Below, piece by piece: positions 44,936 to 52,492 of a DNA stretch of 64,000 bases. Position 1 is the stretch's first letter. Every line of letters starts with the position of its first letter. The translations under genes were made by a program, and so were the position numbers. Under the pieces are notes generated by a model. It was not told the DNA's origin, made no database searches, and saw nothing but the letters and a program-made list of their open reading frames with translations. Origin of the DNA: an uncultured Pseudomonadota bacterium (GTDB lineage Bacteria > Pseudomonadota > Gammaproteobacteria > Burkholderiales > SG8-39); assembly GCA_903834835.1 (NCBI GenBank), contig CAILKO010000072.1, positions 1-64,000 of the forward strand, read 5' to 3'.

Positions 44936-45157
44936 ATGCGCAAGCTGCTTGCTGTTGTTATCGCTGCAATGTTCGCCGCCGTTGCCACTGGCTCGTTCGC
45001 CGCTTCCCACGCGGGCGCGGCGAAGGACGACAAGGGCATGGCCAAGGAAGCCAAGAAGGACGACAAGGCTGCTGCCAAAAAGGACGACAAGGCTGCTGCC
45101 AAAAAGGACGACAAGGCTGCTGCCAAGAAGGAAGAGAAAAAGGAAGAGAAGAAGTAA
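44936..45157 (+). CDS. Small secreted Lys/Ala/Asp-rich protein (paralogue 1)
   Basis: The 73-residue protein has a signal peptide (MRKLLAVVIAAMFAAVATGS, cleavage near SFA-A) and a mature part of low complexity made of the octapeptide KDDKAAAK repeated three times and ending in KKEEKKEEKK. The charged tail is likely disordered or helical and could bind polyanions. The start is set by the signal peptide; a GGGAG site lies 12 bases upstream. A related gene follows at 45372. Each has its own terminator. Function is unknown. Confidence 0.75.
   Translation: MRKLLAVVIAAMFAAVATGSFAASHAGAAKDDKGMAKEAKKDDKAAAKKDDKAAAKKDDKAAAKKEEKKEEKK
45056..45127 (+). repeat. Three tandem 24-base coding repeats
   Basis: The units 45056-45079, 45080-45103 and 45104-45127 are identical apart from the last base of the third unit. 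They encode KDDKAAAK. Such exact repetition suggests recent expansion by slippage or recombination and copy-number variability. Confidence 0.9.
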
Positions 45158-45173
45158 TTCTTCCGTCCCTTAG

Positions 45174-45208
45174 AAGGGCAGGGGGGTTCCTCCTGCCCTT
45201 TTTTATTT
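45174..45208 (+). terminator. Rho-independent terminator
   Basis: AAGGGCAGG and CCTGCCCTT form a nine-base stem with a nine-base loop, followed by TTTTATTT. Confidence 0.9.
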
Positions 45209-45371
45209 GTCAGGTTCCGGAAGAAGGGTGATTGCCCAGGCACTGGCCAAGGATTTTGCGCTTGTCCGGACGCTGTCAACCTCCCTGCAGGATCGTGCGT
45301 TATTCGTCACGGGTCCGTGGTCCGGACCTGCAGTCCAAGTTTGTTTTCCATCTACATCTTGAGGGATTACC

Positions 45372-45554
45372 ATGAAGCAAGTTCTTTCGTTTCTGATCGC
45401 AGCCCTTTTCGCCGCTGTTAGCGTTCAGGGTTTCGCCGCCGAAGAGAAAAAAGCCGAAGCCAAGGCCGAGAAAAAAGCGGAAGCCAAGGTTGAGAAGAAG
45501 GCCGACGCCAAAGTCGAGAAGAAGGCTGATAAGAAGGAAGAGCCGAAGAAGTAA
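45372..45554 (+). CDS. Small secreted Lys/Ala/Glu-rich protein (paralogue 2)
   Basis: The 60-residue protein has a signal peptide similar to its neighbour (MKQVLSFLIAALFAAVSVQG, cleavage near GFA-A) and a mature part built from AEKKAEAK/VEKKADAK heptad-like units ending KKEEPKK. The alternation of Lys, Glu and Ala predicts a single charged helix. It seems to be a diverged tandem duplicate of 44936-45157. A GAGGGATTACC leader precedes the ATG and a strong terminator follows. Function is unknown. Confidence 0.75.
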   Translation: MKQVLSFLIAALFAAVSVQGFAAEEKKAEAKAEKKAEAKVEKKADAKVEKKADKKEEPKK

Positions 45555-45595
45555 TTCGGCTCCCGGACTTGCGGGCCTATTTCGCCCGCGGCTGG

Positions 45596-45625
45596 AAAGG
45601 CGGGCGTATGCCCGCCTTTTTTATT
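45596..45625 (+). terminator. Rho-independent terminator
   Basis: AAAGGCGGGC, GTAT loop, GCCCGCCTTT, followed by TTTATTT. Confidence 0.92.
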
Positions 45626-45639
45626 TGGGGTGCGCTTCG

Positions 45640-45645
45640 TAGAAT
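45640..45645 (+). promoter_or_regulatory. Putative -10 box for the DUF192 gene
   Basis: TAGAAT lies 24 bases before the ATG at 45670, just after the preceding terminator. No good -35 is visible. Confidence 0.4.
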
Positions 45646-45669
45646 GCCGCGTCCACGATAGGAGTCGAC

Positions 45670-46167
45670 ATGAGAAGCAATGCACCGAATACTGATTCTG
45701 GCGGCAGGCGGCAGATTCTTCGCTTCGGCGCGATCCTGCTTGCGAGCCTGCTGTTCGCGTCTACTTTCTCCATCAGCGGAAAACTGGCTGCTGCAGGGAT
45801 GCCGGTTGTCCGGCTCACGGCGGGTGTGCACATAGTTCAGGCAGAACTCGCGGCCGATCAACTGAGCCGCATGGAAGGCCTGATGCACAGGACTTCGCTC
45901 GGGCAGAATAACGGCATGCTGTTTGTGTTTGACGAGGCGCAGATCCATTGCATGTGGATGAAGAACACGCTGATTCCGCTTTCGGTCGCGTTTCTCGATG
46001 ACAAGGGCGCGATCCTGAACATCGCGCAGATGGAACCGCAGAGCGAGAGGACCCATTGCGCTGCGCGTCCCGCGAGTTACGCACTGGAGATGAATCGCGG
46101 CTGGTTCGAGTCCAGGGGTATCCGGGCAGGCACGCTCATCCGCGGAATTCCTCAGGTCAATCCTTAG
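45670..46167 (+). CDS. DUF192-family exported protein
   Basis: The 165-residue protein has an N-terminal membrane anchor or signal (ILRFGAILLASLLFASTFSI) and the DUF192 domain: HIVQAELAADQLSRMEGLMHRTSLGQNNGMLFVFDEAQIHCMWMKNTLIPLSVAFLDDKGAIL and later THCAARPASYALEMNRGWF. DUF192 proteins are widespread small periplasmic or extracellular proteins of unknown function. It ends just before a strong bidirectional terminator. Confidence 0.9.
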   Translation: MRSNAPNTDSGGRRQILRFGAILLASLLFASTFSISGKLAAAGMPVVRLTAGVHIVQAELAADQLSRMEGLMHRTSLGQNNGMLFVFDEAQIHCMWMKNTLIPLSVAFLDDKGAILNIAQMEPQSERTHCAARPASYALEMNRGWFESRGIRAGTLIRGIPQVNP

Positions 46168-46188
46168 CCAAGTCGCATGCCCTGAAAT

Positions 46189-46216
46189 AAAAACGGGACC
46201 CTGAGGTCCCGTTTTT
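46189..46216. terminator. Bidirectional rho-independent terminator
   Basis: Perfect 12-base arms, AAAAACGGGACC and its complement, enclose CTGA. A-rich and T-rich ends serve both the DUF192 gene and the convergent gene at 46241. Confidence 0.93.
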
Positions 46217-46240
46217 GTGCCCCGCCGGTGCAGCCAGGTA

Positions 46241-46819
46241 TCAGAAGCCGCCGTTCTGGTAGGCAACCATCGAATACAGCATCGGTATCGAAAGCATGGT
46301 GTTGAAACGTGAGGTAAGCATCGCCATCCGGGCCGCCTTCGGCTTGGCCTCGGCCGCGACCTCGACCAGACCCAGCGCCTTTTGCTGGTTCGGCCAGATG
46401 ATGAACCATACGTTGAACGCCATGATCAGTCCCAGCCACATGCCGATGCCGATCGTGTGATGCGGCGCAGTGAACATGAGCGCGGACCCAAGATAACCGT
46501 TCATGCCTGCGAGGACAAGACCGAAGATCACAGTTGAAAGCGCGGCCCAGCGAAACCAGAACAGGGCTGTCGGTGCGATCACCTTGCTCACCGCGGGCTT
46601 CTGCTCGTCGGGGATCTTCGGCATCGACGGCATCTGCACGAAGTTGAAGTAGTAGAGCAGACCGATCCAGAGAATTCCTGAAAGGACGTGCAGCCAGCGA
46701 ATGACGAGGGCCGGATTGATGCCTGTGCCGCCCGCAGCACTGACGATGCCAAGAATGATGACCAGCAGAACTACGCCGGCGGTGATCGTGCGCCCGAGCG
46801 ACTGAAGGATTGCACCCAT
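46241..46819 (-). CDS. PuuD-like (COG3748) membrane protein lacking the cytochrome c domain
   Basis: The 192-residue protein has about five hydrophobic segments, with VIRWLHVLSGILWIGLLYYFNFVQMP, FWFRWAALSTVIFGLVLAG, FTAPHHTIGIGMWLGLIMAFNVWFIIWPNQQ and a terminal NTMLSIPMLYSMVAYQNGGF. It matches the membrane domain of bacterial urate hydroxylase PuuD, including a conserved His in helix 1 and an HH pair. The C-terminal cytochrome c domain of true PuuD is absent, and no purine-catabolic genes are nearby, so urate oxidation is doubtful; a role as a haem or redox membrane protein is possible. Confidence 0.78.
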   Translation of the reverse strand: MGAILQSLGRTITAGVVLLVIILGIVSAAGGTGINPALVIRWLHVLSGILWIGLLYYFNFVQMPSMPKIPDEQKPAVSKVIAPTALFWFRWAALSTVIFGLVLAGMNGYLGSALMFTAPHHTIGIGMWLGLIMAFNVWFIIWPNQQKALGLVEVAAEAKPKAARMAMLTSRFNTMLSIPMLYSMVAYQNGGF

Positions 46820-46897
46820 ATCTTCTCCCCTTTGATGATGTGGATTGTCTGCTCCCTGCGCGCGATTGCGCGAGGGCGTCCAGGAACTGCGAAGGTA

Positions 46898-46925
46898 CTG
46901 ACAAACGAGTAAATTAGTCTATCAC
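46898..46925 (+). promoter_or_regulatory. Putative promoter of the hyi-glc genes
   Basis: CTGACA and TATCAC are spaced by 16 bases in AT-richer DNA, about 90 bases before the hyi start. Confidence 0.4.
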
Positions 46926-47013
46926 AGCGCCTCTGCATGGCGCCCCGTCGTCACGGGTCCTCGCGCCGCGGTATGACCCAGGGGACCGCGCGGGTAAATG
47001 CCGGAATACTGCG

Positions 47014-47790
47014 ATGCCCAAGCTTGCGGCAAACCTGTCGTTGCTTTTCCGGGAGCATGCCTTTCCGGACAGATTTGCCGCTGCAGCGCGGGCAGGCTTC
47101 CGCGCGGTCGAGTTCCAGTTTCCGTACGAATGGAGCGAGACGGCGCTTGCGCAAGCGGCCAGTGACGCGGGCCTCGAAGTGGTGTTGCACAACCTGCCCG
47201 CCGGCAACACGGCTGTCGGTGAACTCGGCATTGCCTGTATACCAGGCAGAGAATCGGAGTTCAGGGAGGGTGTCGAGCATGCGCTGCGCTACGCGCGCGC
47301 TTTGGGCTGTCGACGCCTGAACTGTCTTGCCGGCATTGCGCCTGCCGGCATTGCGCCAGGCAGGCTCGCGGAAACGCTGGCGGCCAACCTGCGATTTGCC
47401 GCGCGGCGTCTTGCTGTCGACGGCATTGATCTGATGCTGGAGCCGGTAAACACACGCACGGTCCCCGGGTTCTTTCTGTGCAGGAGCCAGGACGCGCTCG
47501 ACGTCATGGATGCTGCGGGCGAGCCTAACGTCCGGCTCCAGTACGATATCTTCCACATGCAGGTGATGGAGGGGGATTTGTCGAGCCGGATCGAGGCGTT
47601 GTTGCATCGGATCGGGCACATTCAGCTCGCTGACGCGCCGGGGCGTAACGAACCCGGCAGCGGAGAGATCAATTTTTCAAACTTGCTGGCCCACATCGAC
47701 CGCATCGGTTACGCGGGCTGGATCGGTTGCGAATACCACCCGGCACGCGATACCCTGTCGAGCCTCGCTTGGGCGCGGCCCTACCTCTGA
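47014..47790 (+). CDS. hyi: Hydroxypyruvate isomerase
   Basis: The 258-residue TIM-barrel enzyme of the xylose isomerase-like group interconverts hydroxypyruvate and tartronate semialdehyde. Landmarks are NLSLLFREHAFPDRFAAAARAGFRAVEFQFPY, LEPVNTRTVPGFFL with the first catalytic Glu, RLQYDIFHMQVMEGDL with Asp and His ligands, HIQLADAPGRNEPGSGEI and GYAGWIGCEYHPA with the second Glu. It is followed nine bases later by glcD and fits the glyoxylate branch of glycolate use. Confidence 0.92.
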   Translation: MPKLAANLSLLFREHAFPDRFAAAARAGFRAVEFQFPYEWSETALAQAASDAGLEVVLHNLPAGNTAVGELGIACIPGRESEFREGVEHALRYARALGCRRLNCLAGIAPAGIAPGRLAETLAANLRFAARRLAVDGIDLMLEPVNTRTVPGFFLCRSQDALDVMDAAGEPNVRLQYDIFHMQVMEGDLSSRIEALLHRIGHIQLADAPGRNEPGSGEINFSNLLAHIDRIGYAGWIGCEYHPARDTLSSLAWARPYL

Positions 47791-47799
47791 ATACGGCGC

Positions 47800-49287
47800 A
47801 TGACCATGCTTAAAGTTGCGGTGATAGACCGGGCGCGCCAGACAGAAGTCGCACGGGCGTTGCGGCGCGTCCTGCCCGAGTCCAGCGTGCTGTTTAACGA
47901 GGAGGATACGCGTCCCTTCGAGTGCGACGGTCTGACCGCCTACCGTCAGCTGCCGATGGTCGTCGTTACGCCCGAAACGGAGCAGCAGGCCGCCAACGTG
48001 CTGAAGATCTGCCACGCCATGCAGGTACCCGTCGTGCCGCGGGGCGCGGGTACCGGACTCTCGGGCGGGGCACTGCCGCACGGCGAAGGGGTGCTGCTTT
48101 CGATGGCGAGGTTCATGAAGGTCCTCGCGGTCGATCCGCTAGCGCGGACCGCGAAAGTGCAGCCCGGCGTGCGCAATACCGTGGTCTCTCAGGTCGCCGG
48201 GCCGTTCGGGCTCTATTACGCCCCCGATCCGTCCAGCCAGATTGCATGCACGATCGGCGGCAACGTCGCCGAGAATTCCGGCGGCGTTCATTGCCTCAAG
48301 TACGGACTGACCTTGCACAACGTTTTGCGCGTTCGCGGACTCACCGCTGCTGGTGAAATCGTGGAATTCGGTTCGGACGCGCTCGACAGTCCGGGTTATG
48401 ACCTGCTCGCACTCACGATCGGGTCCGAGGGCCTGCTCGTTGTGGTAACTGAAGTGACGCTCCGCCTGCTGCCCAGGCCCGCCGTTGCGCGTGTGCTGAT
48501 GGCCTCCTTCGATGACGCGGAGCGCGCCGGCAATGCGGTTGCCGCGGTGATCGCGGCGGGAATCATTCCCGCGGGTCTGGAGATGATGGACCGCGCGGCG
48601 ATTCTGGCAGTCGAGGAGTTCGCACATGCAGGTTACGACACCGATGCCGCGGCGGTGCTGCTGTGCGAGTCTGACGGCACCGAGGAGGAGGTAGGGGAAG
48701 AAATTCGCAAGGTCACGGGTGTCCTTGAACGCGAGGGCGCGTCGCGCATCGTTGTCTCGCACGACGAGGCGGAACGTCTGCGGATATGGTCCGGGCGAAA
48801 GGCTGCTTTCCCCGCGGTCGGCAGGATTTCGCCGGACTATTACTGCATGGATGGCACGATACCGCGTTCCCGCCTCGGAGAGGTGTTGCGCTTCATTGCC
48901 GGTCTGCAGGAGAAATACGGATTGCGTTGTCCGAACGTGTTTCACGCCGGCGACGGCAACCTGCACCCGCTGATTCTCTTCGATGCGAACGACCCGGACC
49001 AGCTTGCGCGAACCGAAGCCTTCGCCGCCGAAGTGCTCGAAAAATGCGTCGCAGTCGGCGGCACGATCACTGGCGAACATGGCGTCGGTGTGGAGAAGAT
49101 CGACCAGATGTGCGCGCAGTTCGGCGCCGACGAACTGGACGTCTTTCATCGGCTCAAGCGAGCCTTCGATCCGGCTGGCGTGCTCAACCCGGGCAAGGCG
49201 GTGCCGACGCTCGCGCGATGCGCCGAGTATGGCGGCATGCACGTCCACCGTGGTGCGCTGCCGTTCCCGGATCTACCGAGGTTCTGA
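47800..49287 (+). CDS. glcD: Glycolate oxidase subunit GlcD (FAD-linked)
   Basis: The 495-residue flavoprotein has the FAD-binding PCMH pattern PVVPRGAGTGLSGGALPHGEGVLLSMARF, CTIGGNVAENSGGVHCLKYG, LTIGSEGLLVVVTEVTL, and the C-terminal NVFHAGDGNLHPLILFD and GGTITGEHGVGVEK of the VAO family. With GlcE and GlcF it oxidises glycolate to glyoxylate at the inner membrane. An ATG at 47806 is an alternative start. glcE follows after four bases. Confidence 0.95.
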   Translation: MTMLKVAVIDRARQTEVARALRRVLPESSVLFNEEDTRPFECDGLTAYRQLPMVVVTPETEQQAANVLKICHAMQVPVVPRGAGTGLSGGALPHGEGVLLSMARFMKVLAVDPLARTAKVQPGVRNTVVSQVAGPFGLYYAPDPSSQIACTIGGNVAENSGGVHCLKYGLTLHNVLRVRGLTAAGEIVEFGSDALDSPGYDLLALTIGSEGLLVVVTEVTLRLLPRPAVARVLMASFDDAERAGNAVAAVIAAGIIPAGLEMMDRAAILAVEEFAHAGYDTDAAAVLLCESDGTEEEVGEEIRKVTGVLEREGASRIVVSHDEAERLRIWSGRKAAFPAVGRISPDYYCMDGTIPRSRLGEVLRFIAGLQEKYGLRCPNVFHAGDGNLHPLILFDANDPDQLARTEAFAAEVLEKCVAVGGTITGEHGVGVEKIDQMCAQFGADELDVFHRLKRAFDPAGVLNPGKAVPTLARCAEYGGMHVHRGALPFPDLPRF

Positions 49288-49291
49288 ACGC

Positions 49292-50359
49292 GTGTCAGAC
49301 GAGTTCATGCGTGCTTGGGCCGAGCGGATACGCACAGCGTCTGAGCGGGGGGTAAGCCTGTGCATCCGCGGAGGCGGCAGCAAGGATTTCTACGGCAATG
49401 CTCCTGCAGGAGAGGTTTTCGACACGGCGAACCACGCGGGCATAGTGGCTTACGAGCCAACGGAACTTGTCCTCACCGCGCGCTGCGGCACACGGCTCAC
49501 GGAGATTGAACAGGCGCTTGCCGCAAAGGGCCAGATGCTCGCATTCGAGCCACCTCACTTCGGCGCGAATGCAACGATCGGTGGCTGCGTCGCGGCCGGC
49601 CTGTCGGGGCCGCGCCGCGCGAGCGCGGGCGCGTGCCGTGACCATGTGCTCGGTGTGCGTCTGATGGACGGGCGCGGCCGGTCGCTCGCGTTCGGCGGGC
49701 AGGTCATGAAGAACGTGGCTGGCTACGATGTCTCCCGCGTGATAGCAGGGTCGCTCGGTACGCTCGGGGTGATCCTGGAGGTCTCGCTCAAGGTCGTGCC
49801 ATTACCCGAGCGCGAGCGGACCATCGTGCGCCCGATGACCCAGGCCGAGGCGATCGACGCGCTCAGCTGGCTTGCCGGGCGGTCCTACCCGGTGTCCGCG
49901 AGCGCCTGGGTGGACGAAGCGCTCTATCTGCGGTTGTCCGGCGCGGAACGCGTTCTGGCTCCCGCCGCTGGAGCGTTGGGGGGGGACACGCTGGATGATT
50001 CGGAGGCGTTGGCGTTCTGGCTGGGCGTTCGAGAACAGCAGTCCCCGTTTTTCGCGAACGCGAACAGTCTTTGGCGTCTCTCCATCCGGCCGACCGAGGA
50101 GCCCATTCCGCTACCCGGAACGTGGATGCTGGAATGGCACGGTGCGCTACGCTGGCTCCGAACGGATGCATCCGAGGACGAGGTGCGCGAGTCAGCGCGC
50201 CGCGCGGGCGGACATGCCACGCTGTTCCGGTCGGCGGATTCCAGCGCCGCAGCGTTTACTAGGCCGGGAGCCACCGAACTGGGCATCATGAAGGGGGTGA
50301 AGGAAGCGCTGGATCCACACGGCATCTTCAATCCCGGCAGGCTGTATCCGGACTTCTGA
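49292..50359 (+). CDS. glcE: Glycolate oxidase subunit GlcE
   Basis: The 355-residue protein is the smaller FAD-binding subunit: SLCIRGGGSKDFYGNAPAGE, LVLTARCGTRLTEIEQALA, EPPHFGANATIGGCVAAGLSGPRRA, and GGQVMKNVAGYDVSRVIAGSLGTLGVILEVSLKV are family signatures, and it ends GIFNPGRLYPDF. A GTG at 49292 gives MSDEFMRAW; an ATG at 49307 is an alternative. Instead of glcF, the next gene is on the opposite strand and glcF follows at 51155. Confidence 0.94.
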   Translation: MSDEFMRAWAERIRTASERGVSLCIRGGGSKDFYGNAPAGEVFDTANHAGIVAYEPTELVLTARCGTRLTEIEQALAAKGQMLAFEPPHFGANATIGGCVAAGLSGPRRASAGACRDHVLGVRLMDGRGRSLAFGGQVMKNVAGYDVSRVIAGSLGTLGVILEVSLKVVPLPERERTIVRPMTQAEAIDALSWLAGRSYPVSASAWVDEALYLRLSGAERVLAPAAGALGGDTLDDSEALAFWLGVREQQSPFFANANSLWRLSIRPTEEPIPLPGTWMLEWHGALRWLRTDASEDEVRESARRAGGHATLFRSADSSAAAFTRPGATELGIMKGVKEALDPHGIFNPGRLYPDF

Positions 50360-50372
50360 TGACGGAAACCCG

Positions 50373-51140
50373 TTACTCCAGGCGTTCCATGCTTGCGCGC
50401 GCGAAGCTTACAAAGGGCGATGTCGGATGGGCCTTGATCAATCGCTCGTACAGTCGGCGCGCCATGTGGGGGATGCCTGCGCGGGCCGCACGTCCGGCGA
50501 ACTCCAGCAGCGCTTTCTGTGCTGACACGGAGTCCCCGAGACGAACGGCGGTCGATTCCGCCAGGCAGCCGGCGACAAAGAATTCCCCGATCCCGAGTGC
50601 GACCTCCGAGAGTCGCGCAAGCTCGGTCGGCGCGAAGGGAGTGGCAGGAACGTCCTGCCACTCACGCATCAGTGCAACCGCAAGCGCTGGGTCGTTGCCG
50701 CGCAGCGCCAGCGCGACCGTGCGCTCGAGTGTTTCGGCGCGCGTGACCGGGACTGACGGCGCCGGCAATGCAGGATTGACCGGCCTGGTTAGGCCGGATG
50801 CGAAATCGGCTGCGGCGCTCTGGATGGGCGTCGGCTGCGGAACCTCGGATGAGCTCGCGGCCGCGGTTGCGATGGTTGGGCTCGCGGCGCCCGCTGGTTT
50901 CGGCAGCGTGCCCGGCGCTTGCGATTCAAGGAAGGTCGCGAGCCGCGCATTCTCCACGTCCAGGTGGTTGCGCCGCCGGTTGTCCAGTACCGCCAGAACG
51001 ACGACTGTGAGCAACGGTCCTGCAAGTGCGCCCCAGAAACGAAACCCGAAATACCCAAGCAATGCGGACAATGGGAGTATCACCCACCAGTTTCTGCGTC
51101 GCATTCGTATACCCGTCATTGAACACTTGTTCTCGAGCAT
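50373..51140 (-). CDS. Membrane-anchored helical-repeat protein between glcE and glcF
   Basis: I do not recognise a named family. The 255-residue protein has two N-terminal hydrophobic segments (NWWVILPLSALLGYFGFRFW and ALAGPLLTVVVLAVL), a Pro/Ala/Ser-rich linker (residues 75-130), and a C-terminal helical-repeat region (TLERTVALALRGNDPALAVALMREW, AQKALLEFAGRAARAGIPHMARRLYERLIKAH) resembling TPR units. The start may be 51140, 51119 or 51104. It is convergent with glcE and lies only 14 bases from the divergent glcF start, so it splits the glc operon. A scaffold role in the membrane is possible. Confidence 0.65.
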   Translation of the reverse strand: MLENKCSMTGIRMRRRNWWVILPLSALLGYFGFRFWGALAGPLLTVVVLAVLDNRRRNHLDVENARLATFLESQAPGTLPKPAGAASPTIATAAASSSEVPQPTPIQSAAADFASGLTRPVNPALPAPSVPVTRAETLERTVALALRGNDPALAVALMREWQDVPATPFAPTELARLSEVALGIGEFFVAGCLAESTAVRLGDSVSAQKALLEFAGRAARAGIPHMARRLYERLIKAHPTSPFVSFARASMERLE

Positions 51141-51154
51141 TTTGCCCTAGCCCG

Positions 51155-52408
51155 ATGCAGACACATCTCGCGGATTTCATCAAAGGCACTCCGGCGGGCG
51201 ACGAAGCCGAGGCGATACTGCGCAAGTGCGTCCACTGCGGCTTCTGCAATGCTGTCTGTCCAACCTACCAGCTGCTCGGCAGCGAACTGGACGGCCCCAG
51301 GGGGAGGATCTATCTGATCAAGCAGGCGCTGGAAGGCGCTCCGGCGACGGAGCGTACGCGCCTGCACCTGGACCGCTGCCTCACCTGTCGAGCATGCGAA
51401 CCGGCATGTCCGTCCGGCGTTCAGTACGGGCGCCTCGCCGACATCGGGCGCGCGGTGATTGAAGAACGCGTACCGCGTGGCCGGATGGACAGGCTTTACA
51501 GGACGGTGCTCGGCTTTGTTCTACCGAGTGCGCGTCGCTTCGGTGCGATTCTCGCGCTGGCGCGGGCGTTCCGGCCCCTCCTGCCGGAGTCCCTGGCGCG
51601 CAGAATTCCTCTGCCGCGCCCGGGCGTCCGGCCGACCCTTGCGGGTGATGCGGCCGCGAGGCACATGCTGGTGCTTGGAGGCTGTGTCCAGAGTTCGCTT
51701 GCACCCTCGATCAACGCTGCGGCGGCACGCGTGCTGAAGCGTCGGGGTATCACGCTGTTCGAGGCGGAGGGTGCCGGGTGTTGCGGCGCCGTCCGATACC
51801 ACCTGAATCAGCAGGCGGATGGCCTTGACGACATGCGCCGTCTTATCGATGCCTGGTGGCCGTTGATCGAGGCCCAGAACGTCGAAGCAATCGTGATTAC
51901 GGCAAGCGGTTGCGGGGTAACCGTAAAGGACTACGCCCAGCTGCTTGAAGGCGACCCGCAGTACCGCGAAAAGGCCGCGCACGTAAGCCGTATCGCGCGA
52001 GATCTGGTCGAGGTGCTGGAGTCTGAATTCGAGGTCGACGAGGGCATGCGGACACGCGCCGCGGCCTTGGGGCCTGGCGTTTTCCAGTCGCCCTGTACGC
52101 TGCAGCATGGTCAGCGCCTCGGCGGGCGTGTGGAAGCCTTGCTTGGGAACGCCGGCTTCCAGCTTCTGCCTGTTGCCGATGGGCATCTGTGCTGTGGCTC
52201 CGCAGGCACTTATTCCCTGCTTCAGTCAGAGATCTCGGGGCAGCTCAGAGAGCGCAAGCTCGATGCATTGCGGGCCGGTGGACCCGAATGGATCGCGACG
52301 GCGAACATCGGCTGCATGACCCATCTGGCAGAGGTGTCCGGAACGCCGGTCAAGCATTGGGTCGAGATTCTGGACGAGGTCGGCACGGCTAACTTGCGTA
52401 CCGGCTGA
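51155..52408 (+). CDS. glcF: Glycolate oxidase iron-sulfur subunit GlcF
   Basis: The 417-residue protein has two [4Fe-4S] motifs, CVHCGFCNAVCPTY and CLTCRACEPACPSG, and two CCG domains (LVLGGCVQSSLAP with GAGCCGAVRYH, and later LCCGSAGTYSLLQ). It passes electrons from GlcDE towards the quinone pool. The ATG at 51155 matches the family opening MQTHLADFIKGTPAGDEAE. It is separated from glcE by a reverse-strand gene and must use a promoter within that gene. Confidence 0.95.
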   Translation: MQTHLADFIKGTPAGDEAEAILRKCVHCGFCNAVCPTYQLLGSELDGPRGRIYLIKQALEGAPATERTRLHLDRCLTCRACEPACPSGVQYGRLADIGRAVIEERVPRGRMDRLYRTVLGFVLPSARRFGAILALARAFRPLLPESLARRIPLPRPGVRPTLAGDAAARHMLVLGGCVQSSLAPSINAAAARVLKRRGITLFEAEGAGCCGAVRYHLNQQADGLDDMRRLIDAWWPLIEAQNVEAIVITASGCGVTVKDYAQLLEGDPQYREKAAHVSRIARDLVEVLESEFEVDEGMRTRAAALGPGVFQSPCTLQHGQRLGGRVEALLGNAGFQLLPVADGHLCCGSAGTYSLLQSEISGQLRERKLDALRAGGPEWIATANIGCMTHLAEVSGTPVKHWVEILDEVGTANLRTG

Positions 52409-52492
52409 GGTGGCGTTTGCTTTAAGATGGACGGCGGGAATAACCGATTGCAACCCGCAAACTTCGCACTCCGCCTCTTCCTTCTTCCTTAA

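Noticed and set aside
45056-45127. Tandem 24-base repeats considered as a CRISPR array
   Set aside because: There are no spacers; units are contiguous, in frame and code for KDDKAAAK.
46241-46819. Assignment as a functional urate hydroxylase
   Set aside because: The cytochrome c domain needed by PuuD is missing and no purine genes are nearby, so only the family resemblance is reported.
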